Origin: Sergeia podlipaevii
Taxonomy: Eukaryota > Euglenozoa > Kinetoplastea > Trypanosomatida > Trypanosomatidae
Length of the DNA stretch: 64,000 nucleotides
Assembly (NCBI GenBank): GCA_030849805.1
Contig: JASANZ010002221.1
Location: forward strand, 1 to 64,000
Direction: 5' to 3'
In this document: one piece after another, positions 7,694-17,215 of the stretch
How positions within the stretch are numbered: the stretch's first letter is position 1
Layout: each line of letters begins with the position of its first letter
Program-made: the position numbers and the translations under genes
The notes under the pieces: generated by a model
The model's input: only the letters and a program-made list of their open reading frames with translations
What the model was told of the DNA's origin: nothing
Databases searched by the model: none

Positions 7694-9364
7694 CTATTCT
7701 ACAACATCGGCAAATTCATCTGTAGCAGAAGCAGCCGTCTGCTCACGGCAGTCATATGCGTAAAAATTCTTGAAGCTGAGAAGTATAGGCAGAACAGTAG
7801 CTTGTTGCCCAGAGCGCTCAATGTCGTCAAACGTAACCCACTCATGCCACGCAGGATTAATCATATCCACAATTTCGGAAAGAATAGACTGCGCAGAAAT
7901 GTCTATCATGAGACCACTTGACATCAGCTCGGTAGCAAGTTCTTTGCAAAAACAATGAAGTGTCTGCATCCTGATGAAAGTGCGAGTACCATCGAGATCA
8001 AGTATTTCCCATATGTACTTCATGGCCGGACGCGTAGCAGCATGCTCAGTGGCGATGACAAAGTTCAAGTACGTCTTATAATCCATGATATGTCGTACTG
8101 CGCCGCTCTGCTGTACATGACACTCAAAGACACGTGAAATCGCTAAAGGTGTAAAACTATCATTGCTGTAATGCAATAGCTCGTCTGCCGTTAAAACTCC
8201 ATCGCCATCTGTATCGAGGGTGGTGAAGTGCTCGTAGATACGTCCCATGAGCGCAAGCGAAAACCAATTATCCATGTTTAGCATATCTGCAGGAAGATAC
8301 TGAGTCGATGCTGAATTCCAGTACAACTGGCTGCGCCGTACTTTGATGATCCGCCCGCCATCTATGAGCTGCACCGTGTAAACATCGTCAAGGTCACAGC
8401 CGTCACCCTCATCAATGGACTTCACAACTGCCGGCACCGTATCGTCAGGTGAAGCATCGCTCGTCGCGAGTGTAGCAGCTACTTCTACGACACACCCAGG
8501 AGGGTACACGGCTATAGCGTCCGCGGGGTCGCTTTCAAACATGCGCAGTAGCTCCGAAAAAACGTCGCTCGTCATAGTTGAATCAATGGAAAGAGCACCA
8601 ACATTCCGGCTATCGCACATAAACATAAACTTGCGGGAGGCATGGCAGAGATAGTAGGGCTGCATCCACGGTGGCATATCGCGCACAAGACGTAGATTCG
8701 GCAGTAAGTCTCTTACAAAACACTCGATATCCTCCTGTGTTAGCCCATTTGAAAGAGGTGATGACTTGCTCGGCTGGCAACGTAGCAATGGGGCGCCTAA
8801 CACGATGTGCGCCGGCGGCCGCAACAGCGGCGGAGGGGCGGACGACACCAGCTCAAGTTGCACACGCAGGCGCAGTAGTAGCAGTCGCTTGGCTATAAAG
8901 GCATACAGCAATACAGCAGGAACAGTGCCTGTGTCAGAACGCGCAAAAGCCAAAAACGTTGCGGGAGAGAGAAATGGGTGACTAAAAAATACGTGACGCT
9001 GCCATTCTTCACTTGCTGCGTCCGCTTGCGCTGGCGCCTCGCTGCTCCCAGCATCTCCAACAAAAAGCAGTTCGTGCGCCATCTTGTGGTAGCCGTCATA
9101 TGTCAGTTGAAGCTCATCATATGACTCAATGACTTCATCTTCTTCATCCGAATTTGCGCTTCTACGCACCTTCGGATCCCCAACGCGATGCCGGTGTTTG
9201 ACAATATTCGCCCAAAGCATCGCTGGGTTGGTGTTGATATTCAGTTGGCTCACATATTTGTTCAAGTACTCTCTCTTGGCTGCACAGACACTTTGTAATT
9301 GAGTTTTCTGGCGATTGTCTAATTGCGGCCTAAATGCAGCGACCGTTGGAAGATTTAACGCCAT
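7694..9364 (-). CDS. PP2A regulatory subunit B''-gamma (PPP2R3C/TON2/FASS-like)
   Basis: 556 residues. The C-terminal half matches the PPP2R3C/TON2 family in order: NWFSLALMGRIYEHFTTLD, an EF-hand DTDGDGVLTADE (about residue 383, all calcium ligands present), a MDYKTYLNFVIATE segment, a second degenerate EF-hand (LDLDGTRTFIRMQ), and an end with LLSFKNFYAYDCRE. The N-terminal helical part includes LYAFIAKRLLLLRLR and YYLCHASRKFMFM, also family landmarks. B'' subunits direct PP2A; TON2 and PPP2R3C act at microtubule-organising sites and basal bodies, so a cytoskeletal role is likely. An extra segment of about 80 residues (280-360), with YPPGCVVEV and YTVQLIDGGRIIKVRRSQL, lies where human PPP2R3C has about 15 residues; it looks like a small beta-barrel (Tudor-like) insert. 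Confidence 0.85.
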   Translation of the reverse strand: MALNLPTVAAFRPQLDNRQKTQLQSVCAAKREYLNKYVSQLNINTNPAMLWANIVKHRHRVGDPKVRRSANSDEEDEVIESYDELQLTYDGYHKMAHELLFVGDAGSSEAPAQADAASEEWQRHVFFSHPFLSPATFLAFARSDTGTVPAVLLYAFIAKRLLLLRLRVQLELVSSAPPPLLRPPAHIVLGAPLLRCQPSKSSPLSNGLTQEDIECFVRDLLPNLRLVRDMPPWMQPYYLCHASRKFMFMCDSRNVGALSIDSTMTSDVFSELLRMFESDPADAIAVYPPGCVVEVAATLATSDASPDDTVPAVVKSIDEGDGCDLDDVYTVQLIDGGRIIKVRRSQLYWNSASTQYLPADMLNMDNWFSLALMGRIYEHFTTLDTDGDGVLTADELLHYSNDSFTPLAISRVFECHVQQSGAVRHIMDYKTYLNFVIATEHAATRPAMKYIWEILDLDGTRTFIRMQTLHCFCKELATELMSSGLMIDISAQSILSEIVDMINPAWHEWVTFDDIERSGQQATVLPILLSFKNFYAYDCREQTAASATDEFADVVE

Positions 9365-9715
9365 TGTGTTGATGTGCCACTTGGTTCCTTCTTTCCGCTT
9401 GCTTGTCTACCTGCTTCCCTTGTTTCGTATATACGAAACTGCGCTCAATTTGGTTACGAGCTTATCAGCCCTATAGAAGCAGTATTCGGGGAAAAAAAAG
9501 GAGGAGAGGAGAAGAGAGCAATTATCAAATTAGAATAAATCTCCACCAAGATAAACGTCCGTATTGCTTGTCACAAAGATACTGTTCTAATAAGACGAAA
9601 AGTATATTATCACGCTATACTGAATTGTTTTTTTTTTTTTGAAAAATAAAAGAACTGACGTGAGAAAGATAAGCGCATTGACTGTGAGAAATTGTAGCAG
9701 CGCGCCTACAATCAT
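9365..9715. other. intergenic region
   Basis: Purine-rich on the plus strand near 9490-9515 and 9625-9640. It should hold the trans-splice region of the PP2A gene and the 3' UTR of the zinc-finger gene. No RNA gene seen. Confidence 0.4.
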
Positions 9716-10657
9716 CTACTTTCCAACAACTGTTCGCGTTTCGGTGAGTAAGCTACCACATTCTCGACACGTTGAGCGGCTTAAAAAATTTCTATAGCCA
9801 CACTTGCACTCCAACATAGTGGCACCTTCTGATACACCATTGCAATTCCCACCATGGGAATTCTCCGTGTCACAACGCTTGCACTTAGACCGCGACCCAA
9901 AATTCATATAGGAGCACTGTGGGCACTGCCAGTCCCCTGGGCGTACGGAGTTCGAGTATGACATTTGTGCACCCGTGGCATCACTGGATGCCAGAGACAG
10001 CTTTTTCTGACCGCAAATTACACAGGAGTCCTCATCTGTTGAGTTGGCTGAATGGCAAGACGCGCACACCCATGAAGACTGCTGCGGAGAGCGCGAAACC
10101 GTGGTCGTCGTGTCTGCAGGTGAGCAGGGCCGCGCCTGCTTGCACTGGAAGCACGCACTCCGTGCGCGGAAATTGTGCGCATTGCACGAGGCACAGATCC
10201 AGTCCCCTTGCAGGAGCCGTGCACCAGCAACGACTTCGCCTCTTCCTCTGACGCGATGACGTGGTGTGTTGCATGTCATGCAGCGCTCGCGTTTAGCAAA
10301 GTTATGGGTGCCACAAGAGCAAAGCCAATCGCCCTTCAGCAACTGCTGCTGGGAAGAAGTCTGAGAATACCCAGGGGAAGAGGGTACTTCATAAGCATGT
10401 TCTCTGCGACACTCTTGTGAAGCACTTAAAGGGTCTCCGTCGTTGAGACTCTGAGGATTTTCTTTGTGGCAGCGAAAGCAGCTGTGCCGGAATGAATAGT
10501 TGCCAAAGCCGCACCCGCATACCCATCTACTGGCGGCACAACACCGCGGCGGTGTAGTGAAAAAGCCTCGCAAAACAACGTCAACATGCGCACTTCGGAA
10601 CAACTGCAGTAGGCGCACCTTGTGAATCATGTCCCTGATTGATTGCAGTAACAACAA
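9716..10657 (-). CDS. protein with six RanBP2-type zinc fingers, probably mitochondrial
   Basis: 313 residues. Six fingers of the W-x-C-x(1,2)-C-x3-N-x6-C-x2-C type begin at SRWVCGCGFGN (about 44), GDWLCSCGTHN (about 107), GDWICASCNAHN (about 148), SSWVCASCHSAN (about 190), GDWQCPQCSYMN (about 232) and TMLECKCGYRN (about 275). Fingers 1, 2 and 6 have C-x-C; fingers 3 to 5 have C-x2-C. Such fingers bind single-stranded RNA, often at GGU. The N-terminus (MLLLQSIRDMIHKVRLLQLFR) is basic-amphipathic, fitting mitochondrial import. T. brucei MRB1680, an accessory RNA-editing factor, is a mitochondrial protein with several such fingers, so a function in mitochondrial RNA processing is the best guess. 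Direct orthology is untested. Confidence 0.8.
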   Translation of the reverse strand: MLLLQSIRDMIHKVRLLQLFRSAHVDVVLRGFFTTPPRCCAASRWVCGCGFGNYSFRHSCFRCHKENPQSLNDGDPLSASQECRREHAYEVPSSPGYSQTSSQQQLLKGDWLCSCGTHNFAKRERCMTCNTPRHRVRGRGEVVAGARLLQGDWICASCNAHNFRARSACFQCKQARPCSPADTTTTVSRSPQQSSWVCASCHSANSTDEDSCVICGQKKLSLASSDATGAQMSYSNSVRPGDWQCPQCSYMNFGSRSKCKRCDTENSHGGNCNGVSEGATMLECKCGYRNFLSRSTCRECGSLLTETRTVVGK

Positions 10658-11390
10658 TAAAGATCTTTATGTGCTATGTGCGGCGTGAAGAAAAGAAAAA
10701 AAAAGCGGATGAAGAGGCGCTTATATAAACGCAAGAATATCTAAACGTAAGACAAACAACACAAAATGTTTTCACCTATGCGATACACTAGAAAATAGTT
10801 AATGAATCAACATGATAAGAAAGAAAGAAAAAGTGGATGTTTTCCTAATACAGCTCACGCGAGCTGACGCGGTATACTGGATGTATCACTATACCACTTG
10901 CGCGAGAAAAGAAACAGTTAATGGATGACAAGAATCGCTTGAGCTCAGTGACGGAAGACAGCACATCAACCTTTAAAAAGAAGAGGTGAGTAAACTCAGA
11001 AAGGTTGCGAGCACAAATCATCCCTATTCTGCTCTCTCTCTCTTTCTTCATCCCCTAAAGAAATTTATGTATGCTTTGCAACGCTGTATACCGATATCAA
11101 TGACGTTCACTCTTTTCCGCACACCACACTTCTTCGACGTACCACGCGGCGGGAGTACGTTTACCTCGGATATTTCACAAAGCGCCAATATCAAAAAAAA
11201 TAACAAAAACCACCACCACAAAGATTAATAGCCCATTTGTTTTTTCCGCACATAAATTCAACAAACAAAAGTATCAAAAGTAGCACCAAATACAAAAAAA
11301 CAACAAGATGGAGACATCGCTTTCAGCGATAAAGTTCGTTTTCTCCCGTCCCTCTCTCTATATATCTACCATATACCCGTCAGGCATTGA
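10658..11390. other. intergenic region
   Basis: About 730 bases, AT-rich, with poly(A)/poly(T) runs. A 68-codon minus-strand frame at 10845-11051 has no recognisable domain or presequence and I do not accept it. The segment probably holds the 3' UTR of coatomer beta' and the 5' leader of the zinc-finger gene. Confidence 0.4.
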
Positions 11391-14153
11391 CTAATGCTCA
11401 TCACCAAGCACATCATCTTCATCCACTTCACTCTTCTCTACAGAAGCAGGGACACAGGCAATCTCGACGTCGTTCGGAGCCGCTACTTGCTGCGTAGAGT
11501 CAGCAGAAACCATGAGGTTAGCTGTATCTTGCTCATCACTGTGGAGCAAGTTTGACTCTGCAACCGCGCTCGCTTCCTTTGTAACGGCGGGCATGCGCTT
11601 GCTGTGTAACGCCAAATTTGATGGGGGTGCAGCCGCATCAACAGTATAACGAGACTGCTCCACGTATTCCTCTTCCTTCTCAGGACTCTCAGCTATAGAT
11701 GTGTCTACAGCAATCGGAGAAGTTGGCGCACGAGTCGCCTCTGCAAGGGACGGAAATAAATTTGGATAAAGTGAGGGCGAGGCAATGCCCTCACGAACAC
11801 GTGGAATAGCAGCAAGCGACATCTTCCACTGTGTGACAATATCCTCCATCTTCTCCGGACAGTACGTTCGCGCATAAAAAGCTGCCTCACCAATTTTGCC
11901 AGTACGCACGAGTAGGGCCGCAGCGTCATTATAGCGTGACGCAAGATGAAAGCACGTGAAAGCAACGTTTGCACGGCCTTCCTGTGCGCAAACATCACCC
12001 AGGCTGGAAATGGCGTTGGTGTCGCCCAGAGAAGAGTACACAAGCAGCAGGCTACCGTAATCGTTGCAGGTGCAAAAAGACTCGACAGCGACATCAAAAT
12101 AGCCCTGCCCGAGAGCAATGTCACCTAGCTGCTTCCACCGTTCGGCTGACGGGGCATTTTTAACAATCTGTTGAGCCAAAGGCACGCGCCTCAGCTGCAG
12201 CGCAAGGTCAAAGCGATGATCCTCTTCGGTCGTCACCTCGAGCGCCAGCTCCAGTAGTCCACGTGCTTGCACGAACTGGGCAAGCTTGTAGCGTGCAGAG
12301 GACGCAATTGAAGGAAGTAGCTTCGCTGCAGTGTCGAAATCCTCACGAACAATGGCTGCCATGTATTCGATCACGCCAACATCAAGAAGGTAGCTTGTGA
12401 TGTTGTTGGCGTTGTCAATGCAAAACACTCGATTCTCCTTTGGAAGATACCCGAGAAGATACTGGTTGCGGGATAGCACCGCAATGTTGTTCACTTCGCC
12501 ACCAATGTAATAGTTCAGACGGTGTGCGTGATTGATGAACACAAGACAGTCACCAACCCACGTTAAGTCCTTGACAGTCTCATCGACCTGCTCTATCAAC
12601 TCAAACGCAAATTCCATCTCACCATCGACCGACCCGTCTTTTTTGTTTTCAAAGTATTCCGCGATCGCATCAGCGTTAAACTTGAGCAAGAAGATTGCAC
12701 TCTCAGTCGCCAGCGCAACCAGCTCGCCAGTGGGGCACCACTGAACAGATTTAACACGCTCGTCGATGCGGCGCACCATAGAAAGCGTTGCCCAGTCATA
12801 GAAGGCTACGCTGCCAGATGCACGAACACCGAAAAGAGGACCGCCAAAAAGCATATCGGAGGAATCCGTGAGAGAAAGCGTAACGCGCTCCTTGAACGCA
12901 TTGAACACACGTAACGTCATGGACGCCTCAAGAACAGCGTAAGAGCCGTTTTCTGGGCCCCACACAAATGCAGTGCATTTACCATACGATTTGGGTCGTA
13001 GAGATAGAGAGGAGACAATAGTGTAATCAGTTGGTCCAACAATTGCAACGAATTGGCTGTTTGGTGAATACAAAATGGTGCGCGCGGTTGCCTCCACAGA
13101 GCCCATGTCTTTTGAGTGAAAAGGGAGTACTTCACCGTCAGGTGTATCAGCAGAGACACCCTTGATGTCAACACGAGTAATCTCATTGCCAGTAGAAATA
13201 AGCACACGACCGTTTACATCCATCGAGTACACAGGTTTATCGTCACCCACCTTGTACACAATCAGGCCGTGGTCGTATCCAATTGCAACTGCGTTGGTGT
13301 AGCGCCGAGCAGCTAGCGACCAAGCACGGCCCATGCGACTGTGATCCATGTTGAAGAGCAGGCGAAAAGTGTCCACAGATATCACCTTCATTTCGTTGTC
13401 CTCGGCCACGCTAATAATTAGCGGTTGATCGGGATGGAACAGAACAGAAGTGACGTTGGCTGTGTGAAAGGCAAACACCTGCAGGCAAGCCTTTGTTTGG
13501 ATATCCCACAAGCGCACCGTGTGATCGTCAGAACCACTCAACAGATATGGCTTATCGCCACGAGGATAGTACTCCACACAATTCACGCCTTCCTCATGCC
13601 CATCAAGCTGGAAGTTTGGCACAGCATTTCCCAACGTCCACACCTTCACAGTCCAATCAAGTGACGCGCTGGCAAACGTCGATGGATCTTTGGGGTTAAA
13701 GGTTACCGCCATGCAGTAGTGCTGATGCCCATCGTATACCATCTCTTGAGCCCATCCCTTGCTCCAGTTAAACTGTCGGATTGTCATGTCATCAGAGCAA
13801 GTAAGAACAATTGGCTGCTGATCGTGAACGGCAATGCACCGGATAAAGTCATCATGGGCTTGAAACATCTTGGTCCGCTCCATCGTGTTATAGTTGTAGA
13901 CGCGAATATTCTTATCATCAGCACCGCAGATAAAGGACTGCAGACGTGGAATAAAGCGTGCGCAGCGCACTGCAAGTCCAGTGCCCGTTTCAAAGGATTT
14001 GACAAGAGTTTGGGTTTCATAATTCCACAAATTAATTGCCCCCGAATAAAGCGTAGTGATTAGGATTGGCTCCTTGGGGTGCATGTCAACCATTTTCACT
14101 CTATCACTGTTCGCAGTGAACTCCACAATAGGAGCGTTCTGACCAGCAGACAT
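11391..14153 (-). CDS. COPB2: coatomer subunit beta' (COPB2)
   Basis: 920 residues from the chosen start MSAGQNAPIVEF, near the 906 of human COPB2; an ATG 13 codons upstream is possible but adds a stretch not seen in the family. Residues about 10-310 form the first WD40 propeller (SDRVKMVDMHPKEP, YETQTLVKSFE, GADDKNIRVYNYNTMER, SASLDWTVKVW, DDHTVRLWDIQ). A second propeller and an alpha-solenoid follow (LGDIALGQGYFDVAVESF). The family binds dilysine cargo signals in COPI vesicles that return Golgi proteins to the ER. The C-terminal ~110 residues are acidic and poorly conserved. Call based on strong similarity along the whole length. Confidence 0.96.
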   Translation of the reverse strand: MSAGQNAPIVEFTANSDRVKMVDMHPKEPILITTLYSGAINLWNYETQTLVKSFETGTGLAVRCARFIPRLQSFICGADDKNIRVYNYNTMERTKMFQAHDDFIRCIAVHDQQPIVLTCSDDMTIRQFNWSKGWAQEMVYDGHQHYCMAVTFNPKDPSTFASASLDWTVKVWTLGNAVPNFQLDGHEEGVNCVEYYPRGDKPYLLSGSDDHTVRLWDIQTKACLQVFAFHTANVTSVLFHPDQPLIISVAEDNEMKVISVDTFRLLFNMDHSRMGRAWSLAARRYTNAVAIGYDHGLIVYKVGDDKPVYSMDVNGRVLISTGNEITRVDIKGVSADTPDGEVLPFHSKDMGSVEATARTILYSPNSQFVAIVGPTDYTIVSSLSLRPKSYGKCTAFVWGPENGSYAVLEASMTLRVFNAFKERVTLSLTDSSDMLFGGPLFGVRASGSVAFYDWATLSMVRRIDERVKSVQWCPTGELVALATESAIFLLKFNADAIAEYFENKKDGSVDGEMEFAFELIEQVDETVKDLTWVGDCLVFINHAHRLNYYIGGEVNNIAVLSRNQYLLGYLPKENRVFCIDNANNITSYLLDVGVIEYMAAIVREDFDTAAKLLPSIASSARYKLAQFVQARGLLELALEVTTEEDHRFDLALQLRRVPLAQQIVKNAPSAERWKQLGDIALGQGYFDVAVESFCTCNDYGSLLLVYSSLGDTNAISSLGDVCAQEGRANVAFTCFHLASRYNDAAALLVRTGKIGEAAFYARTYCPEKMEDIVTQWKMSLAAIPRVREGIASPSLYPNLFPSLAEATRAPTSPIAVDTSIAESPEKEEEYVEQSRYTVDAAAPPSNLALHSKRMPAVTKEASAVAESNLLHSDEQDTANLMVSADSTQQVAAPNDVEIACVPASVEKSEVDEDDVLGDEH

Positions 14154-14811
14154 TGGTAGCGGTAGTAACGTACGGGAGTGTTTATGGTACAATGAACACC
14201 GGTGTGACGAACTGCTACGAATTTTATTCTGAAATGCCTAAAGTCTTGCGCGCTGAATTCACTGAGATACTGAAATGGCAAAAGCTACTTAAAAACAAAT
14301 GTTCCACAAAGTGTAGTACAGAAAACAAAAGCTATGACAAAAGTAAAAACCAAAACAATCCGATAAAGATAAAATGATCTCGGACCTTGACAAACTACTT
14401 TCAAACAGTTAAAAGCCAACCAATAAAAGGGTTGATGTAAGAGATATCATATTCAGAAGTAAATTACGCATTTCAATATTGCGGGAATAACAATCCCAAA
14501 ACACATAAAAAAAATAATCAGGCAGTAACTCATATTCTCTCCCTACCTTTCAGGCAAAGAGAAGAATAAAGCCACAACAAAGTGCACACCAAGCGAGGAG
14601 TACCATCATGTAAATTATTATATCACAATCGAACAAACCAAATATGTTGGGTAAAGGAAGGCAATATTTTCAAAACGTATGTGACGTAATGCTGACAAAA
14701 GCAAAAGGATAAAAAAATGAAAAATAATGGTGTTGACGAAAAACTGTATATAGAAAAAAAAATATCTTACACACACAAAAAAAGTGTTCTCATTTTAAAT
14801 GCAAGCATACT
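14154..14811. other. AT-rich intergenic region
   Basis: About 660 bases rich in A on the plus strand. Contains the trans-splice region of COPB2 and the 3' UTR of the GPI-PLC-like gene. Nothing else recognised. Confidence 0.4.
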
Positions 14812-15936
14812 CTACCAACGCGCACTCCTAAGATGATTTATATAAACACAAAGAGTCACAGCGTCCCCCATTAAACTTGCCCCATCATAACGAGCCTCAT
14901 AGACACCAATTTCCGGAAAGTCCATCATGAGAATGTTGCCATGGGTGTTTCCAACGCTGTCAGTAATCTTCTTTGCGCAGGAGATACAGCACGCGTTGCG
15001 TTGCCAGAACCACTCAAGCAGGTGCGAGTTTACCTTCTCCGCCAAGTCGCGAATGCTCGTCTCGGCACCAACCAAAAACATCCCCTTCGCAATGTCCCCG
15101 CCATCCGGGGTTAGCACGCCTTGCGTCACAAACATCTTCTTGAGGCCCTTTCTCCCGTTACGGGCGTTGCACACGTCAGTGTGGAGCGCCTCAAGCAACT
15201 CATCCACACTCGCAGTGTCCTTCCAATCGGAGATCAACTGACGTCTGCGTGGCCTCAACCAAGGGTGCCTCGATGCGTCAAAGGCTCTGTCCATCAAGAC
15301 AAACACGCGCTGTTCACCGCTCGCGTCATACAGCGCACCTAAAGGGGTGGTGATGTCTGTACTCGCAGGTATAGCCTTTGGCAACAGCGGGGACAAGTGC
15401 GCAAAGAACTGCTCCTCGATCGCCGATTCGTCGAACCCCAAGATGCGCTGGAAGTCTATAACAATGATCTCCTCGGCACTTTCAGAAGACTTTAGGAACA
15501 GCAGTACGTCAGAAATGGCCTCACGTAGCGAAATAGATACATGTGCATGGGAAAGATAGGGCTCTTTGCCGGCCTTTCGATTTGGTACCACACGAAAGTC
15601 GAGATAACGGATGCCATAATTAAGCTGCTCTGCTATCGTCATCGACTGACACCTCGACCACGACGCACTAGGGCCGCTGGAGAAGAAACGCGAAAGCGTG
15701 CCCGAAGCCCCCTTCTTGCGCAACAAGCCAGGCGCGTCCGGCGCAAAGGGTGAGCTCCGATCAATGTTGCACGTGCCTGAGTTGTGTGTGCCAATCATGC
15801 AAATGTCTGTGACTGCAAGCGCCTTCAGCTGCTCCTTGAGGTCGCCCATCCAGCTCTGGCGATGCCACGGGGGAATACCGTGCAGCGCGTCCATTTTCTT
15901 GCTGTCGTTCGCGTCCGTCGTCATGATTGACTTCAA
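14812..15936 (-). CDS. GPI-specific phospholipase C (trypanosome GPI-PLC type)
   Basis: 374 residues, one PI-PLC X domain of the bacterial-like, calcium-independent type, close in length to T. brucei GPI-PLC (358). The N-terminal WHRQSWMGDL and IGTHNSGT (His51), then SPFAPDAPGLLR, SWSRCQSMTIAEQL, GIRYLDFRV (Asp113) and SHAHVS (His130/132), follow the T. brucei enzyme in the same order. Two histidines act as general base and acid. The C-terminal NTHGNILMMDF and ALCV-like VTLCVYINH also match. It would cleave the inositol-phosphate bond of GPI lipids. There is no signal peptide or TM segment, as in T. brucei, where the enzyme is a peripheral membrane protein. The T. brucei acylated Cys-Cys-x-x-Cys cluster is not at the same place, but CCISC occurs a little further on (about residue 315-320). 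Confidence 0.88.
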   Translation of the reverse strand: MKSIMTTDANDSKKMDALHGIPPWHRQSWMGDLKEQLKALAVTDICMIGTHNSGTCNIDRSSPFAPDAPGLLRKKGASGTLSRFFSSGPSASWSRCQSMTIAEQLNYGIRYLDFRVVPNRKAGKEPYLSHAHVSISLREAISDVLLFLKSSESAEEIIVIDFQRILGFDESAIEEQFFAHLSPLLPKAIPASTDITTPLGALYDASGEQRVFVLMDRAFDASRHPWLRPRRRQLISDWKDTASVDELLEALHTDVCNARNGRKGLKKMFVTQGVLTPDGGDIAKGMFLVGAETSIRDLAEKVNSHLLEWFWQRNACCISCAKKITDSVGNTHGNILMMDFPEIGVYEARYDGASLMGDAVTLCVYINHLRSARW

Positions 15937-16455
15937 GAATGCGTGGACGTTGTACGCACGGCACGTGTGCCGTTCTGCGGGTTAGTCTTCGCTCAATAAG
16001 GAGGTGCTTCAAAAGAATAAAAAAAAGACAAGGACAGAGAAAGTGCAAGATGTTGTAACACGGCAAAGATAAAAAGGCATGATAGCGGCAAGCGTAAACA
16101 GGCGCGTGATGGCCGCATATTCAATGGCACCGCCAACCAGTGTGCATCCCCTGACGCATAGCACAAAATAGTACACTACTTCATTCTGTCATGCGATTTT
16201 CAGCATGGCACAACGCTGTTTTATTATTTTTAAGAGAAAAAGAACGCAGCTACCTAGACATCCACAAATATATATAGGCCACGGGTGTTGTGCGTATTCA
16301 GTAAAAAAAAAATGGGAAAAGCTCCATATCACAGCAAACAAAACAAACTGCAATATACAAACGTACATTAAAATATATAAATATAGTTTGCTTGGATTCA
16401 TATTGAGGTGTAACTAACATTCAAAAAAAAAAAGAACAAAAGCAAAGAAAAAGTA
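15937..16455. other. intergenic region
   Basis: AT-rich gap. Small open frames on both strands (about 16189-16417) overlap each other and look like chance frames. Holds the leader of the GPI-PLC-like gene and the 3' UTR of the two-TM gene. Confidence 0.4.
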
Positions 16456-16803
16456 CTATAAACATAGGTGCTCGTCGCTGTGCTGCTCATTTTCCGTGGC
16501 AACAATCACTTTAGTGGTCGCGTTTGATGATGGGTCACATAAGTGTAGGGCGGCCAACTGCTCACCCTTCTGCTGGATGTGTTGTGCCTCAAACGGTAAG
16601 AACCGCCACACTGAAAACTCAAAGAGGATGCTCAAAATCAAGAGGATGAGGCTGACATACCGATACTCAGGGACCTTAATAAGAAAATAGAGGCAAAGTG
16701 CAACAACAAGCATAAGGCAAACGTAATACATGTAAGTGGCGCCACGCATTGGGCTACGGCGTATTGTCAACTTACCACTGAGGGCAGTGCTGATGTTCGG
16801 CAT
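16456..16803 (-). CDS. small protein with two transmembrane segments, unknown function
   Basis: 115 residues from MPNISTALSGKL. I chose this start because the 19 residues of the longer frame (start 16860) derive from AT-rich leader-like DNA. Two hydrophobic segments lie close together (YVCLMLVVALCLYFLI, about 26-41, and YVSLILLILSILFEFSVW, about 48-65), separated by a short charged turn, with a basic N-terminus (KLTIRR) and a hydrophilic, partly acidic C-terminus. This predicts a hairpin membrane protein with both ends on the same side. I do not recognise a family. Codon composition is coding-like and it sits in register with the gene array, which supports a real gene. Confidence 0.6.
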   Translation of the reverse strand: MPNISTALSGKLTIRRSPMRGATYMYYVCLMLVVALCLYFLIKVPEYRYVSLILLILSILFEFSVWRFLPFEAQHIQQKGEQLAALHLCDPSSNATTKVIVATENEQHSDEHLCL

Positions 16804-17215
16804 ATGGGTCGGAATTATAGTAAAAGAGCTATAGCAGAGCTTGTGTACTGGAATATACAACTGTTAGGGCAGCAGTGCTACACACAGAAGAAAAATATGT
16901 TATTGCTGATGAAATGTTGGTTTATGTTGCGCGCGTACGAGTTGTACAGCACAAATCTAATAAACGTTAAATTGTTTTAAAAATGGAGCGAAGTGTAATT
17001 TTCATTTATGTATTTATGTATGTTGGAAAATGCAAGCACGGCAAGGTAAGCAATGCCCTCCTACATCAAAGTAGGACGCAGGCAACAAGAAGTGGAAGAG
17101 CAAAAGCGTAATTATCGTAAACGTGCTTTGTCTTTAGAACCAAAATGAATGCACAATAAATCAAGATCAATGAGGGACATGTTCTTTGCTTCCCTCAATA
17201 CGTATTTGGTGCCTC
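16804..17215. other. intergenic region
   Basis: AT-rich gap of about 410 bases with nothing recognised. Confidence 0.35.

Noticed and set aside
10845..11051. 68-codon minus-strand frame
   Set aside because: No domain, no presequence, and composition like intergenic DNA.
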